Source: Treponema sp. UBA3662 (GTDB lineage: Bacteria; Spirochaetota; Spirochaetia; Treponematales; Treponemataceae). Taken from it: a DNA stretch of 15,324 nt. The notes under the pieces are model-generated. The model saw only the letters and a list, made by a program, of their open reading frames with translations. It searched no databases and was not told the DNA's origin. The translations under genes and the position numbers were made by a program. The DNA lies in contig DFJV01000114.1 in assembly GCA_002373205.1 (NCBI GenBank), positions 31,030-46,353 on the forward strand. Direction: 5' to 3'. Of the stretch, positions 1 through 6,361 are shown piece by piece. Position 1 is the first letter of the stretch. The number at the start of each line of letters is the position of its first letter.

Positions 1-38
1 GCCGCCCGCAACGCCTGCTCAAATTTGTTGGTGAGCCC

Positions 39-90
39 TTCGACAAGCTCAGGAACCACCTGTCGAACCATGGTTGGTGAGCTTGTCGAA
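39..90. repeat. 13-bp inverted repeat (palindromic dispersed-type element)
   Basis: TTCGACAAGCTCA at 39-51 is exactly the reverse complement of TGAGCTTGTCGAA at 78-90, enclosing 26 bases. The sequence resembles dispersed intergenic repeats of many bacterial genomes. No gene is visible in 1-233. Confidence 0.75.
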
Positions 91-101
91 CCACAGCACG
101 T

Positions 102-126
102 CACCCTGAACTAGATTCAGGGTCTG
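102..126 (+). repeat. short palindromic repeat of the GTCAT...ATCT-like family
   Basis: GTCACCCTGAA, a short loop, then TTCAGGGTCT forms a hairpin with 7-bp arms CCCTGAA/TTCAGGG (104-110 and 116-122). The arrangement matches units at about 7882, 8028, 8071, 8955 and 9001: the ends (GTCAN and TCT) and the central CT-G are kept while the arms co-vary. Confidence 0.7.
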
Positions 127-185
127 TCACAATACAAAATATAGAGCTTCTTCCGCAATAAAACCGCATTTCTGCAAAAGTCAAA

Positions 186-214
186 TTGCTTTTTTTATTC
201 ATGTAATTTATAAT
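186..214 (+). promoter_or_regulatory. predicted sigma-70 type promoter for the gene at 234
   Basis: TTGCTT (186-191) and TATAAT (209-214) are separated by 17 bases, 19 bases before the start codon at 234. The weak GGTGA at 224-228 could serve as ribosome binding site. Confidence 0.6.
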
Positions 215-233
215 ATAAAAAATTGGTGACACA

Positions 234-647
234 ATGAAAAAATTTATAAAAGTATTACTGGTCGTTATAGGCTATCTTTCCCTTAAGCTTTTAATCGGTT
301 TTACGCTGAACAAAACAATGCCCCTGGACTACGAACTTATAAGCTCCATCCAGTCTCCGGACAAGTCAAGAACGCTATATGTTTACTCTGTAAATTCCGG
401 TGCAACTTCTGATTATTCCTATCGTGTAACAGTTTCATCCAAAAATGAATTTGACAAGGTGAATAAAGAAAATTATTTTTTTCATTACGACAGCAATCAT
501 GGAAGCGCATCAAAAGACATAAAAATCGAATGGGTCGATTCATCAAACATAAAAATCATCTACGACAAAAACATAAGAGCCTTTGAGCAAAGAAGCAAAA
601 CAGGCTCCATAAATATTCAGTATGAAAAAAAGGATTCAGATAATTAA
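234..647 (+). CDS. small membrane-anchored protein, possibly DUF5412-like
   Basis: This 137-residue protein begins with MKK and a hydrophobic segment (about residues 5-24) that is either an uncleaved membrane anchor or a signal peptide. I see no lipobox cysteine. The rest is polar and looks extracytoplasmic, with a block around SIQSPDKSRTLYVYSVNSGA, then Tyr/Ser-rich strands and IKIEWVDSS near residue 97. That pattern (SPD, a GAT turn, Tyr/Arg strand, IEW.D) reminds me of DUF5412 proteins of Firmicutes, a recollection rather than a match. The gene has its own promoter and is followed 14 bp later by the next gene, so the two probably form an operon. Function is unknown. It is AT-rich compared with the EF-G gene downstream. 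Confidence 0.75.
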   Translation: MKKFIKVLLVVIGYLSLKLLIGFTLNKTMPLDYELISSIQSPDKSRTLYVYSVNSGATSDYSYRVTVSSKNEFDKVNKENYFFHYDSNHGSASKDIKIEWVDSSNIKIIYDKNIRAFEQRSKTGSINIQYEKKDSDN

Positions 648-661
648 CTGGGGGTGCTAGC

Positions 662-1276
662 ATGGCTTTCTTTTCATTCTCTGCAAAAACAAAAGAAGAA
701 AAGTTCTGGAACTGGTTTTGCAAAAATTCAAAAATGATTTTCAACTTTGAATCAAATCAGGAAGTTGTATTCGACAAAATTCAAGAGGAGCTGCAAAAGG
801 TCGGCCCAAACCTAGCGTTTGAAATTTCTTCCGTAAAAGAAGCAAAAAGGGAATTCGTAATAAGTGCAGACGGAATAATCGAAGCCTTCCCCGCTGTGGA
901 AAAATTGTACAAAGCCAAGCCCAACTTGCCTGAATGGACATTCATAAAATTCCGCCCAAGAAGAAAAGTTGAAAACTCTATCCGCATCGCAAACAAAGAA
1001 ATCTTCCCCAAAGACATAAAATTCATGTTCATAGATGATGAAGACAAAAGTAAAATCGGAATAGTCCTTTTCTGCAAGGGCTATAATGAAAGCGAGCACG
1101 ACCTTTATAACCAGATTGCATTTCTGTTCCTGGATGAATGCCTCGGTGAATTTGATACGGAAACATATATCGGACGCATAATCATACAAGGCTTCGACAG
1201 CGAATATTTTGCCAGCGCAAAGGAAATAGAATCCCTGGCCTCCGAGTTTGACAAGATAAAAACAAGAGGCCTTTGA
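662..1276 (+). CDS. conserved hypothetical protein (cytoplasmic)
   Basis: The product has 204 residues, no signal peptide and no membrane segment. Recognisable blocks are KFWNWFCKNS near the N-terminus, REFVISADGI at about residues 61-70, FIKFRPRR around 94-101, and an acidic C-terminal half with LFLDECLGEFD. The REFVISADG and FRPRR blocks make me think it belongs to a widespread family of about 200 residues with no assigned function, but I cannot name the family. The start is supported by a G-rich Shine-Dalgarno-like GGGGGTG at 651-657, just before ATG 662. It lies 14 bp after the membrane-anchored gene and ends inside a hairpin. It could be a stress or immunity-type accessory protein; nothing seen decides this. 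Confidence 0.8.
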   Translation: MAFFSFSAKTKEEKFWNWFCKNSKMIFNFESNQEVVFDKIQEELQKVGPNLAFEISSVKEAKREFVISADGIIEAFPAVEKLYKAKPNLPEWTFIKFRPRRKVENSIRIANKEIFPKDIKFMFIDDEDKSKIGIVLFCKGYNESEHDLYNQIAFLFLDECLGEFDTETYIGRIIIQGFDSEYFASAKEIESLASEFDKIKTRGL

Positions 1277-1323
1277 AGCTTTCCTCCAAAGACCTCTTGC
1301 AAGGACTACTCGTCCTTTACTTT
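1264..1323 (+). terminator. two successive hairpins at the end of the 662-1276 gene
   Basis: AAGAGGCCTTTG (1264-1275) pairs with CAAAGACCTCTT (1287-1298) with one mismatch, and AAGGAC (1301-1306) pairs with GTCCTT (1312-1317), followed by TACTTTTAC. The U-tract is poor, so this is only a likely 3' end structure. Confidence 0.45.
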
Positions 1324-1391
1324 TACTATGGAACTTGAACTTACCGAATACGATTTTTGGTCGTGTTACCCTTGGTGCTGTTCGTCTTTAG

Positions 1392-1774
1392 GACTATGCA
1401 GTAGGGGGTATCGGCCAAAAGTGTAGGGGGCAAAAAGAATTCAAGCGTCTTAGAGACTTTGCGGATAAGTTTTTCTACCTTAAAGGCAATGACAAGGTTG
1501 ATTCAACCGAGACTGTTCTGGAGAAATATTGAGTAATGAGAAAAATTATGTATACAACTACGGAGATTTATCGCAATACAATACCTTGTCTGATTTTCCA
1601 TATTTAGAGTCTCAGGCAGAAATGGTTGGGGATTTTGCCTTCTTTTATTATCAGGAACGGTATGGTATTGGTGTTGAAAATAACGATAAAAAACGGATGA
1701 AACAGATGGCGGAAATTTTGAAGAATTCAGGATATAAATCGGAGGCAATAAAATGGGTTTTAGAAAGGTATTGA
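1392..1774 (+). pseudogene. fragmented C-terminus of an Rhs-type toxin (frame-broken)
   Basis: Two adjoining frames read as protein. Frame one runs 1392-1532 (46 residues, opening right after a TAG at 1389-1391) and ends ...ETVLEKY then TGA. Frame two runs 1529-1774 (81 residues, TTG start, GGAG 5 bases upstream) and begins LSNEKNYVYNYGDL. The overlap ATATTGA lets a one-base shift join them. The second part has ESQAEMVGDFAFFYY and ends IKWVLERY, resembling tails of Rhs-associated zincin-like domains where E-QA-(I/M)V-D(Y/F) follows the catalytic region; that assignment is tentative. No HExxH is present, so the catalytic part is absent here. Its tail overlaps the next lipoprotein gene by 22 bases and holds that gene's ribosome binding site, as in toxin-immunity cassettes. 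The 1529-1774 part could alternatively be expressed as a small protein of its own. Confidence 0.5.
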
Positions 1775-2199
1775 TAGTCTTTGCATGTATATTATTTGTC
1801 TCTTGCAGGGGTAATTCATCTGCCCCTATCGTTAACACAATAAGAATTGATGATGGAGAGTTGTTTCTGCTATTAAATAATATCAAGCCAAAGGTTTTTA
1901 GTGCTATAAAATGTATTAGAATAAATAATCATGGTTTTGATAAGAGTTATTACAAAAATCTGAAAATTGATGAAATACGTAATTATCACAACAGGTTAGA
2001 TTATTTGTTTCTTAGAACAAAAAATCTTCCAAAGGATTTGTTTTCTCGGGAAGGAAACTATATTATTGATATAGAATGCGTCCGCATCACGATAAAGATA
2101 GAAGTGGAATATAAGGATGGTACTTTTCGTGTTCTTTCGGAGGAATACAATTCATCTCCAGAATATCACAAGAGGGAGCATTATAAGAATTTGTTTTAA
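1753..2199 (+). CDS. small lipoprotein, putative immunity protein
   Basis: The product has 148 residues with a lipoprotein signal: MGFRK, hydrophobic VLIVFACILF, then the lipobox VSC with the acceptor Cys near residue 18. The mature part is polar, with mixed strands (KCIRINN, IIDIECVRITIKIEVEY) and no family I recognise. The start is well supported, with GGAGG at 1741-1745 seven bases before ATG 1753, inside the preceding toxin-like fragment. This 22-base overlap suggests translational coupling with that fragment. By position it looks like the immunity partner of the Rhs-type C-terminus upstream; that is inference from context. An 80-bp repeat begins 17 bp after its stop. Confidence 0.75.
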   Translation: MGFRKVLIVFACILFVSCRGNSSAPIVNTIRIDDGELFLLLNNIKPKVFSAIKCIRINNHGFDKSYYKNLKIDEIRNYHNRLDYLFLRTKNLPKDLFSREGNYIIDIECVRITIKIEVEYKDGTFRVLSEEYNSSPEYHKREHYKNLF

Positions 2200-2215
2200 A
2201 CTTATCCCCCACATC

Positions 2216-2292
2216 TAGCGTTTTTGGAGAGTGTAAAAACACGCCCTTTCCTCCGTCAAATAGGGATTTGTAGGACAAAGGCAAAATCATCC
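2216..2292. repeat. cassette-associated dispersed repeat, copy A
   Basis: Related to copy B at 3791-3870. Both begin TAGCGTTTTTG, have an AG.GTG centre, then AAAAACAC, and continue with CCCNTTCC, CCG.CAAATAGG and ATTTGT, ending AAAATCA. I estimate about three quarters identity over 77-80 bases. The arms GTTTTT/AAAAAC can form a hairpin. Each copy follows a lipoprotein gene. Confidence 0.75.
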
Positions 2293-2361
2293 GGCAAAGT
2301 GGGAGATTCACCTCATTTTTTCGGATGAAAATTAACAAATGTGGGAGTTTAACAACAAAAA

Positions 2362-3165
2362 ATGGAGAATGTTTGTAAGAAAAAATATAAACCTTTCTCA
2401 AAAAATTGGATTCTTGCGTCAAGTTACGCAGAATTCCGTAGAAATAACCTCTTTCGCCAAACAAATGCCGGTTTGTTCCATTATGCAGGGAATAATCCTG
2501 TACGCTATATAGACCCGGATGGAAGGGAAGTAACAAAAGAAGACGTAAGAAATTTTGTCCATACAGTAGGAGCAAATCCGCTTTCTGTTTGGGCTGCCCA
2601 GAAAGGAAAATTTACAAATAAACTTGTAGGTTTTGGTTACGACCCTGAGCAGGGAGTGTTTCATACAACCTTTTTTTGTCCACAAAGTCTTGCTGGTTAT
2701 ACGAACCTGTATGACTGGGCATTTGACTTGGGAACCAGTATGACACCTGTAAAATATAAGTTTTCTTCAGGAGGAACAGATTATTGTTTATGGGGTTGGA
2801 AAGGTGATTACCTAAACCTTGGAGCTGGTTGCGAAATCAGTTTATATAAGGGATCTCTCATTAATAAACTTACTAATGACGATACTTATATAGTCGATTT
2901 TAGCTTGGCGATGGATGTTGAAGCAACTTTGTATGTAAACGGACAATGGGCGGGAACCTATAACTCAAAAAAATTAGGTAAACACTGGTGGCCAGCAATC
3001 TTTAACCCTCGCTACCAGTATATCAATAAGGAAGCAATTACTGCAAAATATAGGATTACAATGCCAAATAAACAATTATACATGGATTTCAAAAATCATG
3101 CTAAAAAAAAGACAGAATTCAAAAATTGGGATGACGAAAACCTATCATTTACCATTATTTATTAG
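2362..3165 (+). CDS. orphan Rhs C-terminal fragment with DUF4474-like domain
   Basis: This is a 267-residue partial Rhs protein. Residues about 33-54 match the Rhs repeat-associated core end (AGLFHYAGNNPVRYIDPDGR), after which the variable C-terminus begins. The large upstream YD-repeat region is missing; instead there are about 30 unrelated residues and no convincing ribosome binding site before ATG 2362, so the start is uncertain and the fragment may be silent unless recombined behind a full Rhs gene. Residues about 90-160 (GFGYDPEQGVF, NLYDWAF, then WGWKGDYLNLGAGCEISLYK) resemble DUF4474, whose hallmark is a WKGxYG...GxEI(G)xY stretch. Molecular activity is unknown; a toxin role is inferred from Rhs architecture. 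The TAG stop overlaps the AGGAG that serves the lipoprotein gene starting 11 bases later, a tight toxin-immunity arrangement. Confidence 0.7.
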   Translation: MENVCKKKYKPFSKNWILASSYAEFRRNNLFRQTNAGLFHYAGNNPVRYIDPDGREVTKEDVRNFVHTVGANPLSVWAAQKGKFTNKLVGFGYDPEQGVFHTTFFCPQSLAGYTNLYDWAFDLGTSMTPVKYKFSSGGTDYCLWGWKGDYLNLGAGCEISLYKGSLINKLTNDDTYIVDFSLAMDVEATLYVNGQWAGTYNSKKLGKHWWPAIFNPRYQYINKEAITAKYRITMPNKQLYMDFKNHAKKKTEFKNWDDENLSFTIIY

Positions 3166-3175
3166 GAGCATTTTT

Positions 3176-3682
3176 ATGAAAAAACTATTTTTGTTATTGC
3201 TTATTATTATTGTGCCCATATTCAGTTGTACTGGCAAAGAGAAAATGGGGTTTGGGCAGCGGGATAAAATGAACAAACAGATGGCGTATAAAATTGTAGA
3301 ACTCATAAATGCAAAGGATATTGAAGGATTATACAATCTGTTTTCTGAAGAAGTAAAAGAAAGTGATTTGACCTTGAAAAAAGACATAGGAAAACTCTTC
3401 CCATATTTAAATGGTAAAATTGTTTCATGTGAAGAATATGGGATTGCAATGAAAGGTGGTATAGAAAAGGAAAAAAATTCAACTCGATATGAATCCGAAT
3501 TTAAAATCAAAATTAAAGACACCGTTTATTTCATGTACTATGATTATACTGTTAGAAATGATTTTTCCCCAAAAAAAGAAGGTTTAAGATTTATAAAGAT
3601 ATTTAAGGAATCAGAACAAGAAAAATATTTTTGTTATTGGGATCTGATAAAATCTGGAATATTTCTTCCAGATGAATCATGA
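3176..3682 (+). CDS. DUF5104-like lipoprotein, putative immunity protein
   Basis: The start is taken at ATG 3176 because AGGAG at 3165-3169 lies seven bases upstream and the N-terminus is then a clean lipoprotein signal: MKK, hydrophobic LFLLLLIIIVPIF, lipobox FSC with the Cys near residue 18. A further upstream ATG (3098) would bury the signal inside 26 extra residues. The 168-residue product continues with IVELINAKDIEGLYNLFSEE, KKDIGKLFPYLNGKIVS and, near the end, PKKEGLRFIKIF. This order (residues on nuclear-transport-factor-like helices, FSE, GKI.S, GL..I.I) fits the DUF5104 family of NTF2-like lipoproteins. It is probably anchored in the periplasm and, by position after an Rhs C-terminus, a candidate immunity protein. 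A terminator follows. Confidence 0.75.
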   Translation: MKKLFLLLLIIIVPIFSCTGKEKMGFGQRDKMNKQMAYKIVELINAKDIEGLYNLFSEEVKESDLTLKKDIGKLFPYLNGKIVSCEEYGIAMKGGIEKEKNSTRYESEFKIKIKDTVYFMYYDYTVRNDFSPKKEGLRFIKIFKESEQEKYFCYWDLIKSGIFLPDES

Positions 3683-3703
3683 AAATTGAGTCTCAGAGAA
3701 AAA

Positions 3704-3736
3704 GCATTCTGCATATTTAGCAGAGTGCCTTTTTTT
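3704..3736 (+). terminator. intrinsic terminator after the second Rhs cassette
   Basis: GCATTCTGC (3704-3712) pairs with GCAGAGTGC (3720-3728), nine pairs with one G-T wobble around a 7-base loop, followed by C and seven T (3730-3736). It ends the lipoprotein transcript 22 bases after its stop. Confidence 0.85.
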
Positions 3737-3790
3737 CGCTGAGTTTTTTGTTATTTGCGGAAAAATAGGTGTTTTCTCATACGCTACCCA

Positions 3791-3870
3791 TAGCGTTTTT
3801 GCAGCGTGCAAAAACACTGCCCATTCCCCCGCCAAATAGGTATTTGTTGGGGGAAAACAGAAAATCAGCC
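3791..3870. repeat. cassette-associated dispersed repeat, copy B
   Basis: Partner of copy A at 2216-2292. Here the head contains a perfect nine-bp hairpin: GTTTTTGCA, loop GCG, TGCAAAAAC (3795-3815). The reverse strand of both copies translates to a similar short peptide (VFLH..KTL), which I take as a consequence of shared DNA rather than a gene. Confidence 0.75.
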
Positions 3871-3894
3871 TACGCCACCGTGGAGGCCCTTTAG

Positions 3895-3914
3895 TCCCGC
3901 GCAAGCGGGATGAC
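3895..3914 (-). repeat. GC-rich member of the palindromic repeat family
   Basis: TCCCGC, GCAA, GCGGGA forms a perfect six-bp hairpin (3895-3910) followed by TGAC. Read on the minus strand it is GTCATCCCGCTTGCGCGGGA, the same layout as the other GTCAT-headed palindromes but with GC arms. Outside this hairpin, 3915-4028 is G-rich intergenic sequence in which I see no gene. Confidence 0.65.
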
Positions 3915-4028
3915 CGTTAGGGAAGGCCGGAAGGGTGGTGGCGCAGAGGCATGGCGGCCGATTGTAGCCGGGGAATGAATGGTGGAGCAATTGGAGTATC
4001 GTCCTAAAGACTGAAGGTTATCGTATTC

Positions 4029-4057
4029 TTGACAAAAATTCCCCACAGATATATAAT
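4029..4057 (+). promoter_or_regulatory. consensus sigma-70 promoter for tRNA-Val
   Basis: TTGACA (4029-4034) and TATAAT (4052-4057) are both perfect consensus hexamers separated by exactly 17 bases, with the tRNA starting 13 bases after the -10 box. Confidence 0.9.
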
Positions 4058-4069
4058 TTTTACATTCTT

Positions 4070-4141
4070 GCTCGCTTAACTCAGCGGTAGAGTGCCACCT
4101 TCACACGGTGGAAGTCACTGGTTCAAATCCAGTAGCGAGCA
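4070..4141 (+). tRNA. tRNA-Val (anticodon CAC)
   Basis: The acceptor stem pairs GCTCGCT (4070-4076) with AGCGAGC (4134-4140), with discriminator A at 4141. The D-arm contains the AGCGGTAG core, the anticodon stem is CCACC/GGTGG with loop TTCACAC, giving anticodon CAC, and the T-arm is ACTGG TTCAAAT CCAGT. CCA is not encoded (the next bases are CTT), so the tail must be added after transcription. The anticodon reads GUG valine codons. Confidence 0.95.
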
Positions 4142-4164
4142 CTTAAATCTGCGAAAAATTCCTG

Positions 4165-4193
4165 TTGTTAAAAATCATTCTTTTCTATATAAT
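4165..4193 (+). promoter_or_regulatory. predicted promoter for the EF-G gene
   Basis: TTGTTA (4165-4170) and TATAAT (4188-4193) are separated by 17 bases, leaving a leader of roughly 85 bases before the EF-G start at 4284. No clear riboswitch or attenuator is visible in that leader. Confidence 0.6.
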
Positions 4194-4283
4194 ATGCAAT
4201 AAACTGAACAATTCCAAAATGCAACGCAGCGGTCAAATACTTAGGCCTGTCCTTTATTTGCGTAAGACTGCTTGGGGAAAATT

Positions 4284-6320
4284 ATGTTAGACAAAATGCG
4301 AAACATTGGCATTATGGCCCATATCGATGCCGGAAAGACCACTACTACGGAGCGTATCCTTTATTATTCCGGAAAGATTCACAGAATTGGCGAGATTGAC
4401 GACGGTGCTGCAACCATGGACTTTATGCAGCAGGAACAGGAGCGCGGCATAACGATTGCCTCTGCTGCCATTACAACCGAATGGAAAGGCTACAAGATAA
4501 ATATAATCGACACGCCCGGCCACGTGGACTTTACCGCAGAAGTTGAGCGTTCCCTCCGCGTACTGGACGGTGCCGTTGCGGTAATCTGCGCGGTGGGTTG
4601 GGTTCAGCCCCAGACGGAAACTGTTTGGAAGCAGGCGGATGAATTCAATGTTCCCCGCATTTGCTTTGTGAACAAGATGGACAGAATTGGCGCAGATTTT
4701 TTTGGCGCAATGAATGACGTTCACGAAAAGTTCAAGTGCCCGGTTGTTGCACTGGAAATCCCCATTGGTGCAGGCCAAGATTTTGAAGGCGTAATTGACC
4801 TGCTCAACATGAAGGAAATCCGCTGGGATGCTGAATCCGAAGGCGAAAAATTTGACGTTACGGAAATAGCGGATGAGCGCAAGGCCATGGCGGAAGAGTG
4901 GCGCGAAAAGCTTATTGATGCAGTTGCAAGTAATGACGATGCCCTTGGCGAAAAATACCTTGAGGGCCAGGAAATTACAACTCAGGAACTAAAGGCTGCC
5001 CTTAGAAAGTGCACCATAAACCGCACCTTGGTTCCCTTCCTCTGCGGTTCAAGCCGCCACAACCAGGGAGTCCAGCCGCTTATTGATGCAGTCGTTGACT
5101 ATCTTCCATCCCCGGACGAAATTCCTGCCGCAAAGGCTGTCCACGTAAAGAAGGACGTGGAAGAAGAAACCAGCATTGAGTGCAAGGAAGACGCAAAGTT
5201 CCCGGTTGGCCTTGTGTTCAAAATCCAGTTTGACCCCCAGATGGGAATCCTCTGCTTTGTCCGCATGTACGCAGGAAAGATTACAACAGGAATGCAGGTC
5301 TTTAACGCGAGCAAGAAAAAGCGCGAAAGAATCAACCGCATTTTACGCGTAAACGCAAACCGCATGGAGCAGATGGACAGCGTTTCTGCCGGAGACATTG
5401 CGGTATTTGTTGGACTAAAGCTTTCCCAGACAGGCGACACACTTTGCAGCGAAGGCTTCCCTGTTCTGCTGGAGAACGTAAAATTCCCCGAGCCTGTCAT
5501 CTCCATTGCAATAGAACCAGAGACCATGAGCGACCGGGACAAGCTTAACGAGACTCTTGAAATCCTTAGCAGGGAAGACCCAACCTTTACCTCCCGCGAC
5601 GATGCGGAAACAGGCCAGCTTGTAATCAGCGGAATGGGTGAGCTTCACCTGGACGTTCTTGTTACAAGAATCCGCGACGACTTTAAGGTCCAGTGCCGTG
5701 TTGGCGCACCCCAGGTTACTTACCGCGAAGCCGTTACAGCCAGCGCAGACTATAAGGAAGAATTCAGCCGCGTACTTGCAGGTAAAGAAAACACCGCAGG
5801 CCTTACCATTCACGTTGAACCTCGCGAAACAGGTGCCGGAAACAGCTACTCATGTACCGTCAAGCATTCGTCAGAAATACCGGAAGAAATTTTTGAGGCC
5901 ATTGAACAGAGCATCACTAACTGCTTTGGTTCAGGAATCAAGATGGGCTATCCTTGTGCAGACACTGCAGTTACCGTTACAGCCATTGAATACAACCCGC
6001 TTACCGCTTCCACATTCGCTTTTGAAGCCGCCGCCGCAGAAGCTTTTGACAAGGCATGTTCAGCAGCCAGCCCCGAGCTTCTTGAACCGGTCATGGACGT
6101 GGACATAGAAAGCCCCTCAGAATTTGTTGGAGATGCAATGAGCCAGATTACCCAGCGCGGTGGAATGATAAGCAGCATGGACGAAAAATCCGGTGGCAAC
6201 ATAATCCACGCCCAGGCACCAATGGCAAAGATGTTCGGATTCAGTACAAACCTCCGTTCTGTTACGCAGGGTAGGGCAAGCTTTAGCATGGCATTCAGCC
6301 ACTTTAAGAAAAAGGCCTAA
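4284..6320 (+). CDS. fusA: elongation factor G paralog (spdEFG2/recycling-type candidate)
   Basis: Translational GTPase of 678 residues from ATG 4284; a TTG at 4272 would add four residues, but GGGGA at 4274-4278 is better used as the ribosome binding site. G-domain motifs are intact: AHIDAGKT (12-19), RGITI (54-58), DTPGHVDF (76-83, with the catalytic-type His80) and NKMD (130-133). The C-terminus keeps the domain V end LRSVTQGRASFSMAFSHF. Domain IV is divergent: the usual GxGQ(Y/F)GHV loop near residues 495-505 is replaced by AGKENTAGLTIHV, and the tip usually written YHEVDSSE is NPLTAST (571-577), without the conserved His. From memory human GFM2, the mitochondrial recycling EF-G, has a similar PGTST tip. 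Spirochaetes typically carry two EF-Gs, and in Borrelia EF-G2 is the recycling form. I therefore favour a ribosome-recycling role with RRF, as inference. High G+C and favoured codons suggest good expression. Confidence 0.93.
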   Translation: MLDKMRNIGIMAHIDAGKTTTTERILYYSGKIHRIGEIDDGAATMDFMQQEQERGITIASAAITTEWKGYKINIIDTPGHVDFTAEVERSLRVLDGAVAVICAVGWVQPQTETVWKQADEFNVPRICFVNKMDRIGADFFGAMNDVHEKFKCPVVALEIPIGAGQDFEGVIDLLNMKEIRWDAESEGEKFDVTEIADERKAMAEEWREKLIDAVASNDDALGEKYLEGQEITTQELKAALRKCTINRTLVPFLCGSSRHNQGVQPLIDAVVDYLPSPDEIPAAKAVHVKKDVEEETSIECKEDAKFPVGLVFKIQFDPQMGILCFVRMYAGKITTGMQVFNASKKKRERINRILRVNANRMEQMDSVSAGDIAVFVGLKLSQTGDTLCSEGFPVLLENVKFPEPVISIAIEPETMSDRDKLNETLEILSREDPTFTSRDDAETGQLVISGMGELHLDVLVTRIRDDFKVQCRVGAPQVTYREAVTASADYKEEFSRVLAGKENTAGLTIHVEPRETGAGNSYSCTVKHSSEIPEEIFEAIEQSITNCFGSGIKMGYPCADTAVTVTAIEYNPLTASTFAFEAAAAEAFDKACSAASPELLEPVMDVDIESPSEFVGDAMSQITQRGGMISSMDEKSGGNIIHAQAPMAKMFGFSTNLRSVTQGRASFSMAFSHFKKKA

Positions 6321-6361
6321 TGGCTTTAACAAGGTAATTCATTTTAATATGGAGGAAATAG

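Noticed and set aside
3677..3904. 75-residue minus-strand frame
   Set aside because: It runs across the terminator, repeat B and a palindrome; its similarity to a frame at 2087-2575 is explained by the DNA repeat.
4272..4283. TTG at 4272 as the EF-G start
   Set aside because: It would use up the G-rich ribosome binding site; ATG 4284 is well spaced from it and gives the usual short N-terminus before the P-loop.
4141..4283. Riboswitch or attenuator in the EF-G leader
   Set aside because: No stable hairpin series or conserved motif is visible; the leader is AT-rich and short.
5638..6108. 156-residue plus-strand frame within EF-G
   Set aside because: Out-of-frame shadow of conserved EF-G domains III-IV; no independent support.
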